Source: Nemopilema nomurai
Taxonomy: Eukaryota > Cnidaria > Scyphozoa > Rhizostomeae > Rhizostomatidae
Direction of reading: 5' to 3'
NCBI GenBank assembly: GCA_003864495.1
Contig: ML133437.1
Coordinates: 248,001 to 312,000, forward strand
Length of the DNA: 64,000 nucleotides
Shown here: positions 23,450-35,467 of the stretch, one piece after another
Position numbering within the stretch: the first letter of the stretch is position 1
Layout of the letters: each line of letters starts with the position of its first letter
Program-made: the position numbers and the translations under genes
The notes under the pieces: model-generated
Database searches by the model: none
Told to the model about the DNA's origin: nothing
The model's input: the letters and a program-made list of their open reading frames with translations, nothing else

Positions 23450-26400
23450 TGTAACTGTAATCGGCCTAGATCAGGCGGCATCCTTATGTTCAATAAAATT
23501 TCCATTTCTATTGGCTAAAATTGAATATAAAAATAAACGTAGATAAGAAAATTACATTCGCATTCCAAAAACAAAGATCAACTAACGCCAAACAGAATTG
23601 CTCATCGATTCCTTGTAAAAGGCAAGAGCATGCTGACGTCAATTGTAACGCGGGAAAACTATTGACAAAAAACGCGAATTGCTACAAAGGAATGGCGGCT
23701 TATTGCTGCCAGAGTATTCTAAAACCCACTAACAACGAATATTTACCCCATCTATCACCATTGCATAACGGTAATAAATCCATGCATATCCACGAAAAAT
23801 ATACATAAATCTAAGCAGAGCCATTTCTATCAGTTTTTGTCACAATTTTGAGACTGGAAAGGGCCTAAGTTCTTTCGTTTTGTCCATGCACTTCAAAACA
23901 AGTTGCACGGCATCAGCAGCACAGCCCCAGTGGAGAGTGATTCCAGCTCCTCCATGTCCATAATTATGCACGACCTAACACGGGTGTGACAGCGATATTA
24001 ACACGAACACGCAAACACAAAAGTCTTTGAGTAGGATTTATTTGTCAAAAAACGATACTCCCAATGGGGTGAGTTGTCAAAATAAAGAGCTTTGTAATAT
24101 AAAGGAACTGTTTAGTACAATAGTCCTTTCATAGAAAAGCACCATCGAGAGCTTGAACTTGAATTTTGCATGGTGCAGTTGGACGGTAATAATCAGGCGA
24201 AAATATAAGCATCCTTCTTTCTAACATAAGAAAGGTCGAAAGGTTTCCCATGAAAGTTTTTTCATTATAGAAGAAGGCGAACCAAACTTCACCTGGAAAA
24301 GAAGAACTGGAAAAACGTATTTTCGTCAGACTACAATCCTGGCCAAAAGATAGTGGACTGGCTGGCAAATTGCCGCCTTTTTTAAAAGATACACTCCCCA
24401 CCTCCCACAAGCAATGTTGAGATGCTTATTTCTACTCATTTCGGTATCTGATACTTTGGTATTTTCCAAAAAACCAACATTGCTGCAGGGGTGGGGGGTT
24501 TCTATACCATTTTCGGGATAAAATTGCAATCTTAGTGGTTTTTTTCTCCAGTCCACTAACCTTTTGGCCAGGATTGTAGTTTGAGGACAAATTTCCCTGA
24601 ATAATATTGAAAATCGTGGTTTTATCACGTAACAAACACAAATGACTTCTGAATCAGATCTCTATTCACACAACTGAAGTAAACAAAATTGCACCTTTAT
24701 CTTTTTGTCCATCTGGCTGGATCCCGAGACGGGGACTTCTTCCATTTCCAATCTAACAGTTGGACGGCTTGGTCGAAGACCGACCTTGTCACATATGAAT
24801 TCGGCATTCTGAAAAAGCGACAGTGAGGAAAAATAAAACGACCAGTCTTCTAGAATTTAAATTCAAAAGATTAAAAAAAGGTACGAATTCAAGTATCTGA
24901 AGATCCTCCAATGCGATTGTCAATAAATATCTTATTCATAATGACAACAAAATCGAAGTGCCATAAAATGCGCCTCGTTAAATTGAATAGTTGAAGCCAT
25001 GCCATTTCAGTACATAACCTAGGGTTCAATTGCAACGTCCCAAATTCAAAATTGAAAGTTCGTAAGAAAAGATTGTAATAATTCTCGTAATCAGCATATA
25101 ATGGCTCAAGATATTTTTAAGAGTATAACTTCTTTCTCGTTACCAGACCCTATCGTGACAGAGTTCTGAAGAGGTTTGAATTACTCACTGCTAAACTTGG
25201 CACTATAATCGCCGTTTCTCGCAAAATTCGCTCCTTGTCATCCTTGTCAACTTCTTCATTGAAATTTCCAACTTGCGCAGTGCCACCAAGTACCACTGAA
25301 TCCAAACTAGCAACCGAAATAGAATAGCAACCGAAATTGCAACAAAATAAAATAAACAAAAGCAATAATGAAGAAGCAGCATTCACCGCCGCAGCCATGA
25401 CATCATCACGGCTCTGTTCTTAGTAGAGAGCGAGACATTAAATTTCGCCTAAAATAACAGGCTCTATCTAGATGTCATCTGCTAGAAGGTATCAGATACT
25501 CCTGCTATTCTCTTAATAATTCATTAATATTTCGTTCTGAGTTTTTCAAAATCATGTGCTCTAGGGGGATTTCTTCAACCGGTTTTGCAATGAAGCCAAA
25601 CATGGAAATTTCTTGAAATAACAGATAAAGAAACAGCTACCTTTCCCTTCCATACCTTTAGATTTTTAAAATAGGTTATTAATTGAGGTTAATAAGGTCA
25701 ATTATTGTTTCAAACTACTGTCAAATACATTATGTCTCTCATTGCTTTCTAGCAAAAAAGAATTACGTCTTTTCAATCATGGAAGGAATCTTGGAAGGAG
25801 AAAGTGCATATGACCTGCCATTAGTTTCCAGGCCCTGAAAGATAATTTACGTCATAAGGTCGAAGAAGCTATTTACTTTGGAATAATATATGTCGATTCA
25901 CCCTTCGCCCGATTGATAAAATCCATCAGGTAGAAATGCTTGATCCAAGGAGCTTTCACCTGGAAAACAACAGGTACTGGAGTTAAATTTATTCACTATC
26001 ATACAAATTAACATACGATTTTGAGAGCTATCTTACATTAAGATCATTTTGACATCGATATCTACCTGCTACTGAAAGAAACATTCAAGGGTTCAAAAAC
26101 ATCTACAGACATTCACACTCCGCCATAATGCGCACTCCTCCTTTTGGGAACGTTGACTGCCTATGCCGTCTACAGAAAAGAAAAAGCGCGAAAATTTTAT
26201 GACCCTTGCTCACCCGCGTGACCTGCCCTCGAATTGGTTCAAGCGAATGGTCGCCACAGAATTCTCTCGCTCCAAAACCAGTGCAGTTGACCACTACGTC
26301 ATACGAATCTGCAAGCTTAAAAAACATCTTTCATGCAGCCTCGTTAGGAATTCTGCTGTATAGTCTGACCAGAGCTGCAAACATTTGGGTGGGGAAATTT

Positions 26401-28413
26401 CTAATCCGCAGATCCTTTTTAAAAGCTTGCAAGACTAATATGTGCGAGAAACTAAAGAGGGTTCCTCTAATTCAGAGAGATGCAAGTCACAATTAATATG
26501 TTACGAAAAAAGTTTTCTAAATTTCAATCTCTTGGCTCTAATAAAGTAAAAAAACATCTAAAAAGTAATAAAGTACAAGATTGATCTCTGAAATCAAATG
26601 TTTAACAAAATAAAGAGTTCTGCAAAACCCCACCTCATCGAATGAATGAACTTGCTTGATTTCGACAATTCCCCCCATTTCACGAAATCTAAAAGTGAAC
26701 ACTATCAACTAGCAGATTCCTTTGTAAACTTTAGTCCGTGTAAAAAGAAAAAATGTTAAATCTTGCTAATCTTTAAGAGAAAAATTTTTCCAACGTAATG
26801 AGTCAAAATATCATAAATTTCGTAAATAATTTTCTGACTTAAGAGGGTTCGGATAGTTTTAAATTTCGCAAAAGTGACTAATTCTACCTGTCAAAAAGAA
26901 CTTCATTTACTAACTTACTTACGCCAACTTCACTAAGGAACAAAGAATGCTATGCATCATTTCTGTCCGTCCAATTTCAGAAATGAGATTCTTAATGAAA
27001 TGGGAATCACGGATTACCTACTTTTTCAACAACCATGGCAGGTATTTTCCACCCTCCATTGTGTACGTCTTGAAAAAATATCCTGATCTGAAAAATACGG
27101 AAATTGATTTGACTTTTCTTTAGCTTTTGGTAAAATAATCTTGCGAGATGCACAAGAAACTGATCATAATAGAGTCTACCCACAGCTGTACTCATCGCGA
27201 TTCCAAAATGACGATTGCAATAATTAGAGATAAAGAGATCCTGGGCAGTTGCCCAAGGACCGCGCAGCCGTTTCAAAGTGGGGAAGGGGATGCTAAACAC
27301 CGGGGACGAATGGGGGCTCCAGGGGTGGGCCCTGGAAAAATATTTGAAACTGTGCCGTTGAAAAAGTCGGGAAATGTCCCATTAAAAATTGGTAGATTAA
27401 TTGCATCCATTTTCAAAGTAAAAGCTCTGTCTAGCTTATTACGTTTTCGAGGTCCTACAGGGAGGGGGCTTAATAGAGAGGCGGCTTATTTGAAAGGGGG
27501 GCTTATATCCTGGGATCCTGGGCAATTAGCCCCACACAACCTGCTTGATGCGAAGATTAAACGACTCGAACATAAAGGGAAGTGTGATGTTGACGTCAGC
27601 ATTTCATCGGCAATTTTGGAAATGCCAGCGGTATACCAATAAAAAAAATGTGCTTCTAATAAATGCCCACTTTATATGCGTGTTTGATTTTTGTGTACAA
27701 GCTATGGAAACTTTTTAGCAGCTTGGAAGCATTCGATATAATTCTCGAATACAACTTATTAGTTGCTCATAAAATGTATGGATTGAACTCATATTTAAAA
27801 AAATCTTCCAAAATATTACTTACGATAATAGAAATATTATTAGTAAAGAAATATTACTTCAGAAGATGGCAAGAAATTCAAAGATCTTTGGAGAAACGAA
27901 GCAAAACTATGAATCATTGAAAAAGACAGCGTTAATGACGAGTGACGGATGAATAAGAGATAACAGGGGATCTATTTCCCTGGCCACTATCTGGTAAGGA
28001 CATCAAATGATACGTCACAATGTAAACAAACGGTGTCTTTGGTTGGAATGCAGAGGTGTCTTCTAATTTTAAAAAAGAGCTGGCGTCCAGTTTTCGCGTG
28101 GTTTCGGGTTTCAGGGTCAACGGCAATGACGCAACAAGTCAGTGCTTTGCGGAACGATGTCTCCTTCACCAAAGAACTAATGTGCCTTTGTATAATAAAA
28201 TTTCTCAACAAAACTGTTGACGGGCTAAGCTCCAGCCGCAAAGTGAGTAACGAATAAATCTATTTAGCAATTCAATTTTAGGCTTTATTCGAGGCAACCG
28301 GAGTCTGCAGACTGGCGGCAAGGCTACAATCAATCTTGACGTCACAACTGACACCAGAAGTAATGTCGTCATAAAATGAGAGTTTCGTCGGAGGACAAAC
28401 ACTCCTCCACGTG
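23450..28413 (-). repeat. Arm A of a large inverted repeat
   Basis: Pairs in reverse orientation with 40055-44768 across an 11.6-kb spacer. The inner edge is sharp: both arms share CACGTGGAGGAGTGTTTG and then differ completely. It contains DDO exons 4-10. Coding parts differ by only a few bases (exons 4, 5, 7 and 10 look identical by eye). Outer-edge similarity fades near 23450, where both arms still share the complement of GATGCCGCCTGATC. Confidence 0.92.
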
Positions 28414-31400
28414 TATTCGTTACTAAGAATAAAAAAACATGGATAAACTTAAACTTGACTTTATGATCCAGTAAATTTGTGATCAGGCTGAATGCTCTTT
28501 TTGTTGATGAAAATTTGAGGCTCGATTGTTCGTAATTTGTTCTTAAATTTTCAAGGTGGTTTCACAGCCACATGCCCCCCCCCCCCTTCCCAATAGCCAG
28601 TCCCTGTGTGAAAAACAACTCATGAATAGCCCTATTGCATCTTTTTGTCACGCAAAAAAAACAAAAAATAGAAGTGAAATGTCTAGAGATGTCTTTCAAA
28701 ATTAAATTTTTGAATTCCTTGGCAGTCAGCCTAAGCTTGGTCTTAATTTGTTCTTAATTTTTGACCAATTTCGCGGCACATGTTCTTATAAAATTGTTCT
28801 TATAAAGAAGAGTGTAACCTTTTCTTCACAGAATTTGGACTTTTACTTGAGGATGCAAAGTCCTAGTAACTATTTTCATAATCAGTGGTTGGATTCCTGG
28901 TATTGTGACATACCCTTACCTACCCCAAGGCCCTACCCCAAGAGCCACTTCATCTGCTGCCCCACTTTTCTTAGCAAATTTTTGGTTATGGTTTACTGTT
29001 TGCGCCCATGTGCTTTTTACATAGCTTTAGGTATGAATGTCTCAGAATTTGGTATGAACTTCTCTCGAAACATGCATGCATTAATTCATAACTTCAAATT
29101 TTTCGAAACAAGAAGATTTATATCACCTTAAATAAAGTTAGGTGTTATTTGTAAATATATTGTGTCAGTACACTTCCATCCCAGGATTTACTGTGATGCC
29201 CCCTGTCTTCCCAGGCTATAATCACCCCCTGGATACAGAAAATTAACAGGGCAAGTACTTCATTTGAAAGATAAGACTCACAGAACATGTGCTCTTAATG
29301 TGTATCAAAATCTTACTTGCACTTTAGAGGGAAATCATTCATCTCTTCCTTTGTCAAGAATCGCATTTCATGTGTACTCCTTTGCCAATCAGGGAACTGT
29401 AAATTGGATTGAATTTTTAACACATCAGGAAAAATTCTTTATGTTTCATTCAAAGCCTTTCCTCAAATTGCAAAAATGAAGTAGTTATATATTACAAGAA
29501 TAAGTGAAAGAAAACGTAAGCATTTTTATCATTGTACCTTATGAGAGAGCATCAGAAGCTTTAAAATGTTTTTGAGTTCCATTTAGTATACTAGCCAATC
29601 ATAACAAACGATCACTTTCCTTTTGATTAAATAAACTAATTAACAGAATCAGCCAACTCAGGCAATGCAAATATTTTTATGGTGGTGCCAGAAATAGGCC
29701 CCTGCCAACTTCTTATGCTCTAATAATAAAAAGATTTTGATTGGATGATCCCCTATTATTGACCTAGTAGCTTCTGAATGCTGATTGGGCACTACTTTCA
29801 AGAAGTTGGATAAAAGTTTTTGTCAGGATATTATACTGTTCCAAAGATGAAATTTTATGGTGGGACTTTTCTCTTGCTCTAGGGCAGTGACATTTTATAG
29901 CATTATATTCATTCATCATAATAGGACATTTTTGCTGTTAGTTTGACAATATTTAGTGAACACTAACATGAAGCAATTTAAGAGATTACATTAATGGAGC
30001 TTGTTTAATGCATGCATTACATGCGAATTCATTTTCTAAATTCAAATCTTTTTTGACAACTTTAAATTAACTAGCATATTTGGACTTTTTTAAACATGGA
30101 AAAAATACCACATATTTGGATACAAAAGCGTGTATATATTTAATAGCACAATTTGAAGTTTTAACCTTGAGAATAGATCCATTCTTCTATGATTTGAACT
30201 ATTGGCTATTGGGAGAAAGTAGTCTTTTATAGAGGCTTGTAGCTCTTACCTCACTTTGCTCAACATCAAAAAGTTGATACCCAGACCATTCTGCAACTCC
30301 AATTTTTGATGCATCTGGTCTTTTTAACAGTTCACTTGCCAAATCATAAGTGGCATCACTCCATTTTCTAGCAAGCGTAGAAACAAGAAAAATACAGAAA
30401 AACTGCAGTATGGGCTAGCAATGAAACTCTACCAAATCATAATACATAATTACCTGACTTATAGAACTCACTGCATCAGTGCTGGTGCCAGTCATCAAAT
30501 AGTGGGGAGGCCAAAGCGGGTGTATTGGGTGGAGCCCTGAAATTCTTTTAGGGCTACGCCCAGTTTAATGTAGAAAGCGCTTTTTTTAATGATTTGAAAC
30601 AACCCTTTTACCTATAAGAAATGTCAACATTTGCAGCAATGGAGGCTTTTCAATTGCTTGGGGCAGTTTCTAGAGCATAAAGCTCCAGGGAAAATGAAAG
30701 AACCTCACAAGATCCTACCCCGCTTCCCCCATCATTTTCTCCTCAAATTTAAACCAATTAGAAAATCGATCCTGGCGAGAACTGGGGGTGCCCCCCTACC
30801 CCCCTGTAGCGCCGTTACTGCCAAGCCTTGACAAACACTGAATAACTTCGAATATGTAATGATATACGCTTTTTTATAAGGAACCACTTTATAAAGAACC
30901 TACATGTAGAAGGCCGAAATATTTAAAGAATTTATAATACTAAAAACGAAATCCCTAAGGAACTTTTCGATTTGAAAAATTTTTATAACTGCAAGTATCA
31001 AGAACTAAAAAGCCGGTTCCATTCATTTGCAGCCAATACTCGCATATATTCTTTGCTATTCGTGTGTCAAGTGCTTCGTCGCGTAGTTTCCGCATATGCT
31101 GTCCTAAAATTTGATGATTTGAGGTCTACGAATAAGGAACTTTTGGAACTAGGCCTTGGGATAGGTTCCATATAAAAGAGCGCGTATTTTGGAAAACCAA
31201 TCCCGCAGAATGTGCAAGAAACTTCTTGAATGAAACTGTTGTGATTTGTCATAGATTCAACTTCTACTGTGAGATCTCGGGATTTCTGGTGCATGAAAGG
31301 CAGGGGGGCCAAGTTTCTGCTTTGACATCCGAGATAATATGCAAATGAAGGAATATATCAAGAACCAGTGCTTTTGGAAACATTTCTGCGAATTGCTTGT

Positions 31401-31634
31401 AGCCATTACCAGCAATGTATGACCCAAATAAAAACTCAAAACGGACCTTTGCAATTCTTTCGGCGTGTCCTTCAGGAGATGTGGCTCCCAAAAACCTGCA
31501 GCGACATCACTGCATGTTCTCGGTGAAAGATCCTTGGTTATAATTTTAACATTGATTGATGGCTCTGACTTTTTCAAGTAGAATGCAGTGGACAACCCCG
31601 CAATGCCAGCTCCAATTATGGCAACACTCGCCAT
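23840..31634 (-). CDS. DDO: D-aspartate oxidase-like, copy A, complete ten-exon gene, 352 aa
   Basis: FAD-dependent peroxisomal oxidase that deaminates acidic D-amino acids to 2-oxo acids, NH3 and H2O2 (family knowledge). Exons in coding order: 31447-31634, 30250-30367, 29317-29396, 27022-27087, 26634-26688, 26214-26315, 25877-25959, 25189-25306, 24695-24808 and 23840-23974. All donors are GT and all phases agree. Visible features: Rossmann motif GAGIAG (Gly8, Gly10, Gly13), [26 protein letters not shown], substrate-side Tyr227 (STYIIP), [12 protein letters not shown], Arg282 ([13 protein letters not shown]), [14 protein letters not shown] and C-terminal SKL (peroxisome import). I prefer DDO over DAO for the TYIIP/LGGT pattern and acidic-substrate relatives, but the substrate is inferred. 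A TTG nine bases upstream is in frame; ATG at 31634 is the likely start. Exons 4-10 lie in inverted arm A. Confidence 0.92.
24334..24576. mobile_element. Tc1/mariner-type MITE in DDO-A intron 9
   Basis: A 243-bp element with terminal inverted repeats CAATCCTGGCCAAAAG ... CTTTTGGCCAGGATTG, extending to TAGTGGACTGG with one unpaired base. It is flanked by TA on both sides. The matching place in copy B (43910-43920) reads CAAACTAGTCTG, i.e. an empty TA site. Too short to encode a transposase. Confidence 0.88.
29930..30185 (+). repeat. Interspersed repeat, copy 1
   Basis: Resembles 60055-60300: shared TGTTAGTTTGACAAT, ACATGAAGCAATTTAA, GCATTA and AGTTTTAACCTT in the same order. It lies in DDO-A intron 2. 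Family unknown. Confidence 0.6.
30863..31187 (+). mobile_element. MITE copy 3 of the TTCCTTA-rich family, with both ends
   Basis: The best-preserved copy, about 325 bp, in DDO-A intron 1. The left end TATACGCTTTTTTATAAGG is inverted relative to the right end CCATATAAAAGAGCGCGTAT (imperfect). It shares internal blocks with copies 1 and 2. No coding capacity. Confidence 0.72.
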
Positions 31635-32481
31635 TTTCCTCAATGTTTGATCGTGCAGGAGCTAATGCTAAAACGAGAAGTATTTGGCATCAAAGCATAT
31701 GCGGCTACAGGGGGTCGTACATTTGACCGAAAGATCGGACAAAAAGTTTTTTGCATTGAGTCCCTCAGATTTTGCAAAATTCTAATATGTACCGGTACCT
31801 TTTTGTCAAAATTTCATCTCTTTCCGATTCATTTTTGCACATAATTATGCGGTTTAGTTCACAACGACTGAGCAGTATTGTTTTGTCTGAAAAATGACTC
31901 CCGGGGCAGCACGTGAGAACGATGATTTGTAAACTGCAAATTTTTACCGCCTGACGATTCGGACGATTCGCTCTGACGATTCGTACCAAAACAACCGCAC
32001 AGTTTACACTTTATAACTTTCGACAGACGCAAACTACAAATTTCGTTTTAAGTTTCTTTAGAAGAGTAAACGTATGGTTAGTTGTTTTTCATAGTCTGCA
32101 AGATCGCATATTTTTTTTTTAATATCACGACGGCGTTTTAAAACTAGCGAAATTTCGATTTTGGGCAAAACAGCCCTTCAGTTTACTCTTAATAACTTTC
32201 GCCACTATTAAGCTACAAATTTCATTTAAAGTTTATTTAGAAGATTAAGCGTATGTCTAACTGTTTTTCATAGTCTAGAAGATCGGAAAAATATTTTTAA
32301 TATCGTGACGGCGTTTGAAATCTTGGGAAACCGCGATTTTGGGCAAAACTGCCCTTCAGTTTACTCTTAATAACTTTCTTCAAAAATTTTCTATTTGCTA
32401 ATTGAGCTTACAAGATCATTGCTCTCTTCTTGGGGCACAAAGGAAGATTTATTCTGCTTCCCAGACACCCCTCGCTTCCAA

Positions 32482-32678
32482 TGTGGTAGAGCTTTAAGTT
32501 ATGAGACAGTTTCACACTAAGGGAAACGCATCTTTGTAATTTTCACCATATCATAAGATTATTCATTAACCACTCCACAACTGCCCTTAATTGCCATCAC
32601 AAGGCTTTTTATACTCATTACTGTGCGCATGTGCAATAACAACAATAGAGTGCGGAACAAAGTATTAATCCTACTACA
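32482..32678 (-). repeat. 3' LTR of the gypsy element
   Basis: 197 bp, differing from the 5' LTR at two bases (CATATCATAAG versus CATATTATAAG, and GCGCATGTG versus GCGCACGTG). Confidence 0.92.
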
Positions 32679-32913
32679 GTCACCCCTTTCTAAATGAAAA
32701 AAATGCAATTTTTTTTAAGAGTTAAAATAATTGAATAAAAATATCATGAATAAGGTAAAGGTACACACTAAGTTAAATGGATTACGATATCTTAGAGAAT
32801 AACTCTATATTTAAAGAAATAGTGTATGTACCACCATGTAAAGCACCATCTAGTTGGAGGTATGGGCATGATTGAATTAGCCCGCGTAAGCGACCATGTC
32901 GAGCAAGGATCTC

Positions 32914-33978
32914 TCAGGTCGAAAGGTAATTGGCGTACACATGCCTACAGGCTTGTGAAGAAATGGCAGATTTGGAAGGGAGAGAGGATAAGTATTTTCC
33001 AAATTGGTATGCAATGGTGGCGAGATCAGGATCGATAGGAATGTGGGAAACGGATGAGGAAGAAGTTTCCGATTCAACTAGTGCGTCTTCAGGTAAACGC
33101 AAATCATGGCGTTCTGGATCAGGCACGACCACGAGTTTTTCTATGTTGTCAGGGCGTGGCAAATCTGGACCAGAAGGAAAATGGCGTAAAGTCAGTAAAT
33201 CCGAACGATGATAGGGATGACCAGTGACAAGAAAAGGGCCATCAAATCGACGCAAAAAGCGAGTAGCTTGACCAATATCTTTAGAGGAAAGATCTTTGCG
33301 CATATAAACTATTTTTCCTTCGGGAATAGAAAGATGACGAGAATCAGCATCATAAATTTCACGCTGATGGCGACGTAAGTCCGCTTTAATGGCTTTAAAC
33401 TGAGAATGAGCATCTTTGATACGTGAAACAAGATGAGGAGCATAATGATCAGCAGGTACAGGTGATGCTGGCATATCTAACGAGATCAGTTCAGGGGATG
33501 GTGCATCACGTCCAAATACTTGGAAAAATGGCGTGATATCTGAGGTACCTGAAATTGGCGAGGTATTATGAGCATAAACAGCAGGTTGACGATAGTCTTC
33601 CCAAAGATGTTGCACTTTTTCACAATAGATGCCTAAGGCACTATTGAGAAACCGGTGGACACGTTCAGTGGAGCCATTTAATATAGGACGATATCCAGAA
33701 GTAAAGACCTGTTTGATAGAAAGCAATGCTGTGAGGCGATGTAAAATAGCATTGAGGAATTCACCACCTCGATCACTTTGAAGTACAGATGGAAAACCAA
33801 AAGACAGAAAAACTTCTGTCAATAAGGCACGAGCAGTAGTCGTGGCACTCTTATCGGGTACTGCAATGGCACGAAGAAAATTGGAAAAAGGGCAAACAAT
33901 GGTTAAAATCCATTTATTACCAGAAGGTGATGCAGGAAGTTCACCTACGTAATCTATACCCAAAGTGTGAAAAGGGCG
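32914..33978 (-). pseudogene. Integrase fragment of the gypsy element
   Basis: C-terminal part of a Ty3/gypsy polyprotein: the integrase core has GIDYVGELPASPSGNKWILT, QSDRGGEF and NGSTERVHRFL, giving the catalytic D, D and E with 35 residues between the last two. A DNA-binding tail follows (HLSIPEGKIVYMRKDLSS, RFLRRFDGPFLVTG). The N-terminal zinc-binding region and everything upstream are lost: the frame begins at the deletion junction (RPFHTLGID) with no ATG. It is out of frame with gag. Confidence 0.92.
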
Positions 33979-34279
33979 GATTCAAAATCGGAGGACCAGA
34001 TGATTGTAACACTGCTGTCAGTTGATCAGCAAAACGATCCAAGTCTTCCTTGGCGGTAAAACTTGGCAAACTTAAATTAGGCAGTCGCAACGCGGTCGAA
34101 GAAGACGGCGGCTTCAAGGCAGCTACGGTTTGCGACAAATCAGCAACGGCTTGCGACAAAACAGACAGTTGATCAGCTGTTGCTTTGCTGGCTTCATTTT
34201 GAAGGATTTGGTTGTTTTTGACCACACCTGCCAAGCCATCAATCAAGCCAAGAACTTCTTCCGGCGACGCTTGAGACAT
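33941..34279 (-). pseudogene. Truncated gag N-terminus of the gypsy element
   Basis: Starts MSQASPEEVLGLIDGLAG and continues to NLSLPSFTAKEDLDRFADQL, which looks like the beginning of a retrotransposon capsid protein. It runs into the internal deletion near 33975 and ends out of frame in integrase DNA. Confidence 0.7.
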
Positions 34280-34339
34280 GAAAAAAAACGAGACCAACGG
34301 TCGGCTATTGATTAGCACAAACCGGGTCCTACACCAAAC

Positions 34340-34536
34340 TGTGGTAGAGCTTTAAGTTATGAGACAGTTTCACACTAAGGGAAACGCATCTTTGTAATTT
34401 TCACCATATTATAAGATTATTCATTAACCACTCCACAACTGCCCTTAATTGCCATCACAAGGCTTTTTATACTCATTACTGTGCGCACGTGCAATAACAA
34501 CAATAGAGTGCGGAACAAAGTATTAATCCTACTACA
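34340..34536 (-). repeat. 5' LTR of the gypsy element
   Basis: 197 bp, nearly identical to the other LTR. Just inside it, on the - strand, TTTGGTGTAGGACCCGG could be the tRNA primer binding site; I could not name the tRNA. Confidence 0.92.
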
Positions 34537-35467
34537 CCAAATCTTCGCAGGGGAACGTTTTCCAGCTCCATTGAGGGTTTGTCCGCGGATTCCCCACGTA
34601 CGTTTCGCTACTCCATCCTGCAAAACTTTCTCAAAATTTAGCAATTTACTCATGATTCGAATCACGATACATTTCACATGACGAACGAACCGATAAAATT
34701 TTTGAAAAAAGTTATTAAGAGTAAACTGAAGGGCAGTTTTGCCCAAAATCGCGGTTTCCCTAGATTTCAAACGCCGTCACGATATTAAAAGTATTTTTCC
34801 GATCTTCTAGACTATAAAAAACAGTTAGACATACGCTTAATCTTCTAAATAAACTTTAAATGAAATTTGTAGCTTAATAGTGGCGAAAGTTATTAAGAGT
34901 AAACTGAAGGGCTGTTTTGCCCAAAATCGAAATTTCGCTAGTTTTCAAACGCCGTCGTGATATTAAAAAAAATGCGATCTTGCAGACTATGAAAAACAGT
35001 TAACCATACGTTTACTCTTCTAGAGAAACTTAAAACGAAATTTGTAGCTTGCGTCTGTCGAAAGTTATAAAGTGTAAACTGTGCGGTTGTTTTGGTACTA
35101 ATCGTCAGAGCGAATCGTCCGAATCGTCAGGCCTATATAAGACAGTCAAATTTTTGCAGGCCTTGACATGTGAAAGACGGTGGTGGTGTGGGGCGGGGTA
35201 GAATAAGGCAACCCTTTAAAAAAGCGCTGCATTTCTAAACCAAAACAATAGGGGGAGAGCTTTAAATACAGCAGTAAAGACTTTATGTCAGTTATACTGG
35301 GATTCGCCTCGTTATGGCCTAAAAATGGCAAGAGATTGATATGAATTGGTTTACCTATTAGCCTACCAAGATATATTGTAAATTCAATTATTTTCCTTTT
35401 TTTCTGCTCTTGGATTTCATGGAAAGGCTGAGCCGGGTTTTAAGATTCATGGGCGGTTCATGGAAAC

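Larger units (their letters stand above)
32482..34536 (-). mobile_element. Deleted Ty3/gypsy LTR retrotransposon nested in the foldback element
   Basis: Two direct LTRs of 197 bp (32482-32678 and 34340-34536) begin TGTAGTAGG and end CTACCACA in the element's orientation. By eye they differ at two bases. A 4-bp CCAA (32478-32481 and 34537-34540) flanks it as a target duplication. A purine-rich AGAAAGGGG precedes the 3' LTR. The 1.66-kb interior holds only a gag start and the integrase end; protease, reverse transcriptase and RNase H are missing, so it cannot move by itself. Confidence 0.93.
31949..35132. mobile_element. Foldback element with about 440-bp inverted ends, split by a retrotransposon
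   Basis: Left arm 31949-32395 and right arm about 34693-35132 are inverted copies. The outer ends are GCCTGACGATTCGG and CCGAATCGTCAGGC; internal blocks such as TAAACTGAAGGGC and GGCAAAAC also pair. Without the inserted LTR element the foldback is about 1.1 kb and has no transposase. A 9-bp direct repeat CAAATTTTT lies just outside (31937-31945 and 35147-35155), a possible target duplication of Mutator type, though it does not abut the symmetric ends exactly. It lies between the two DDO start codons. Confidence 0.8.

Noticed and set aside
25150..25398. ORF with an apparent signal peptide ([17 protein letters not shown]); twin at 43064-43312
   Set aside because: The hydrophobic part is intron sequence upstream of DDO exon 8, whose acceptor (TTGCTAG) lies inside the ORF.
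27148..27642. 164-codon ORF antisense to DDO-A intron 3, also intact in arm B (40818-41312)
   Set aside because: Intactness in both arms follows from their near identity. The sequence contains G-rich GGGGGCTTA-type repeat and no known domain.
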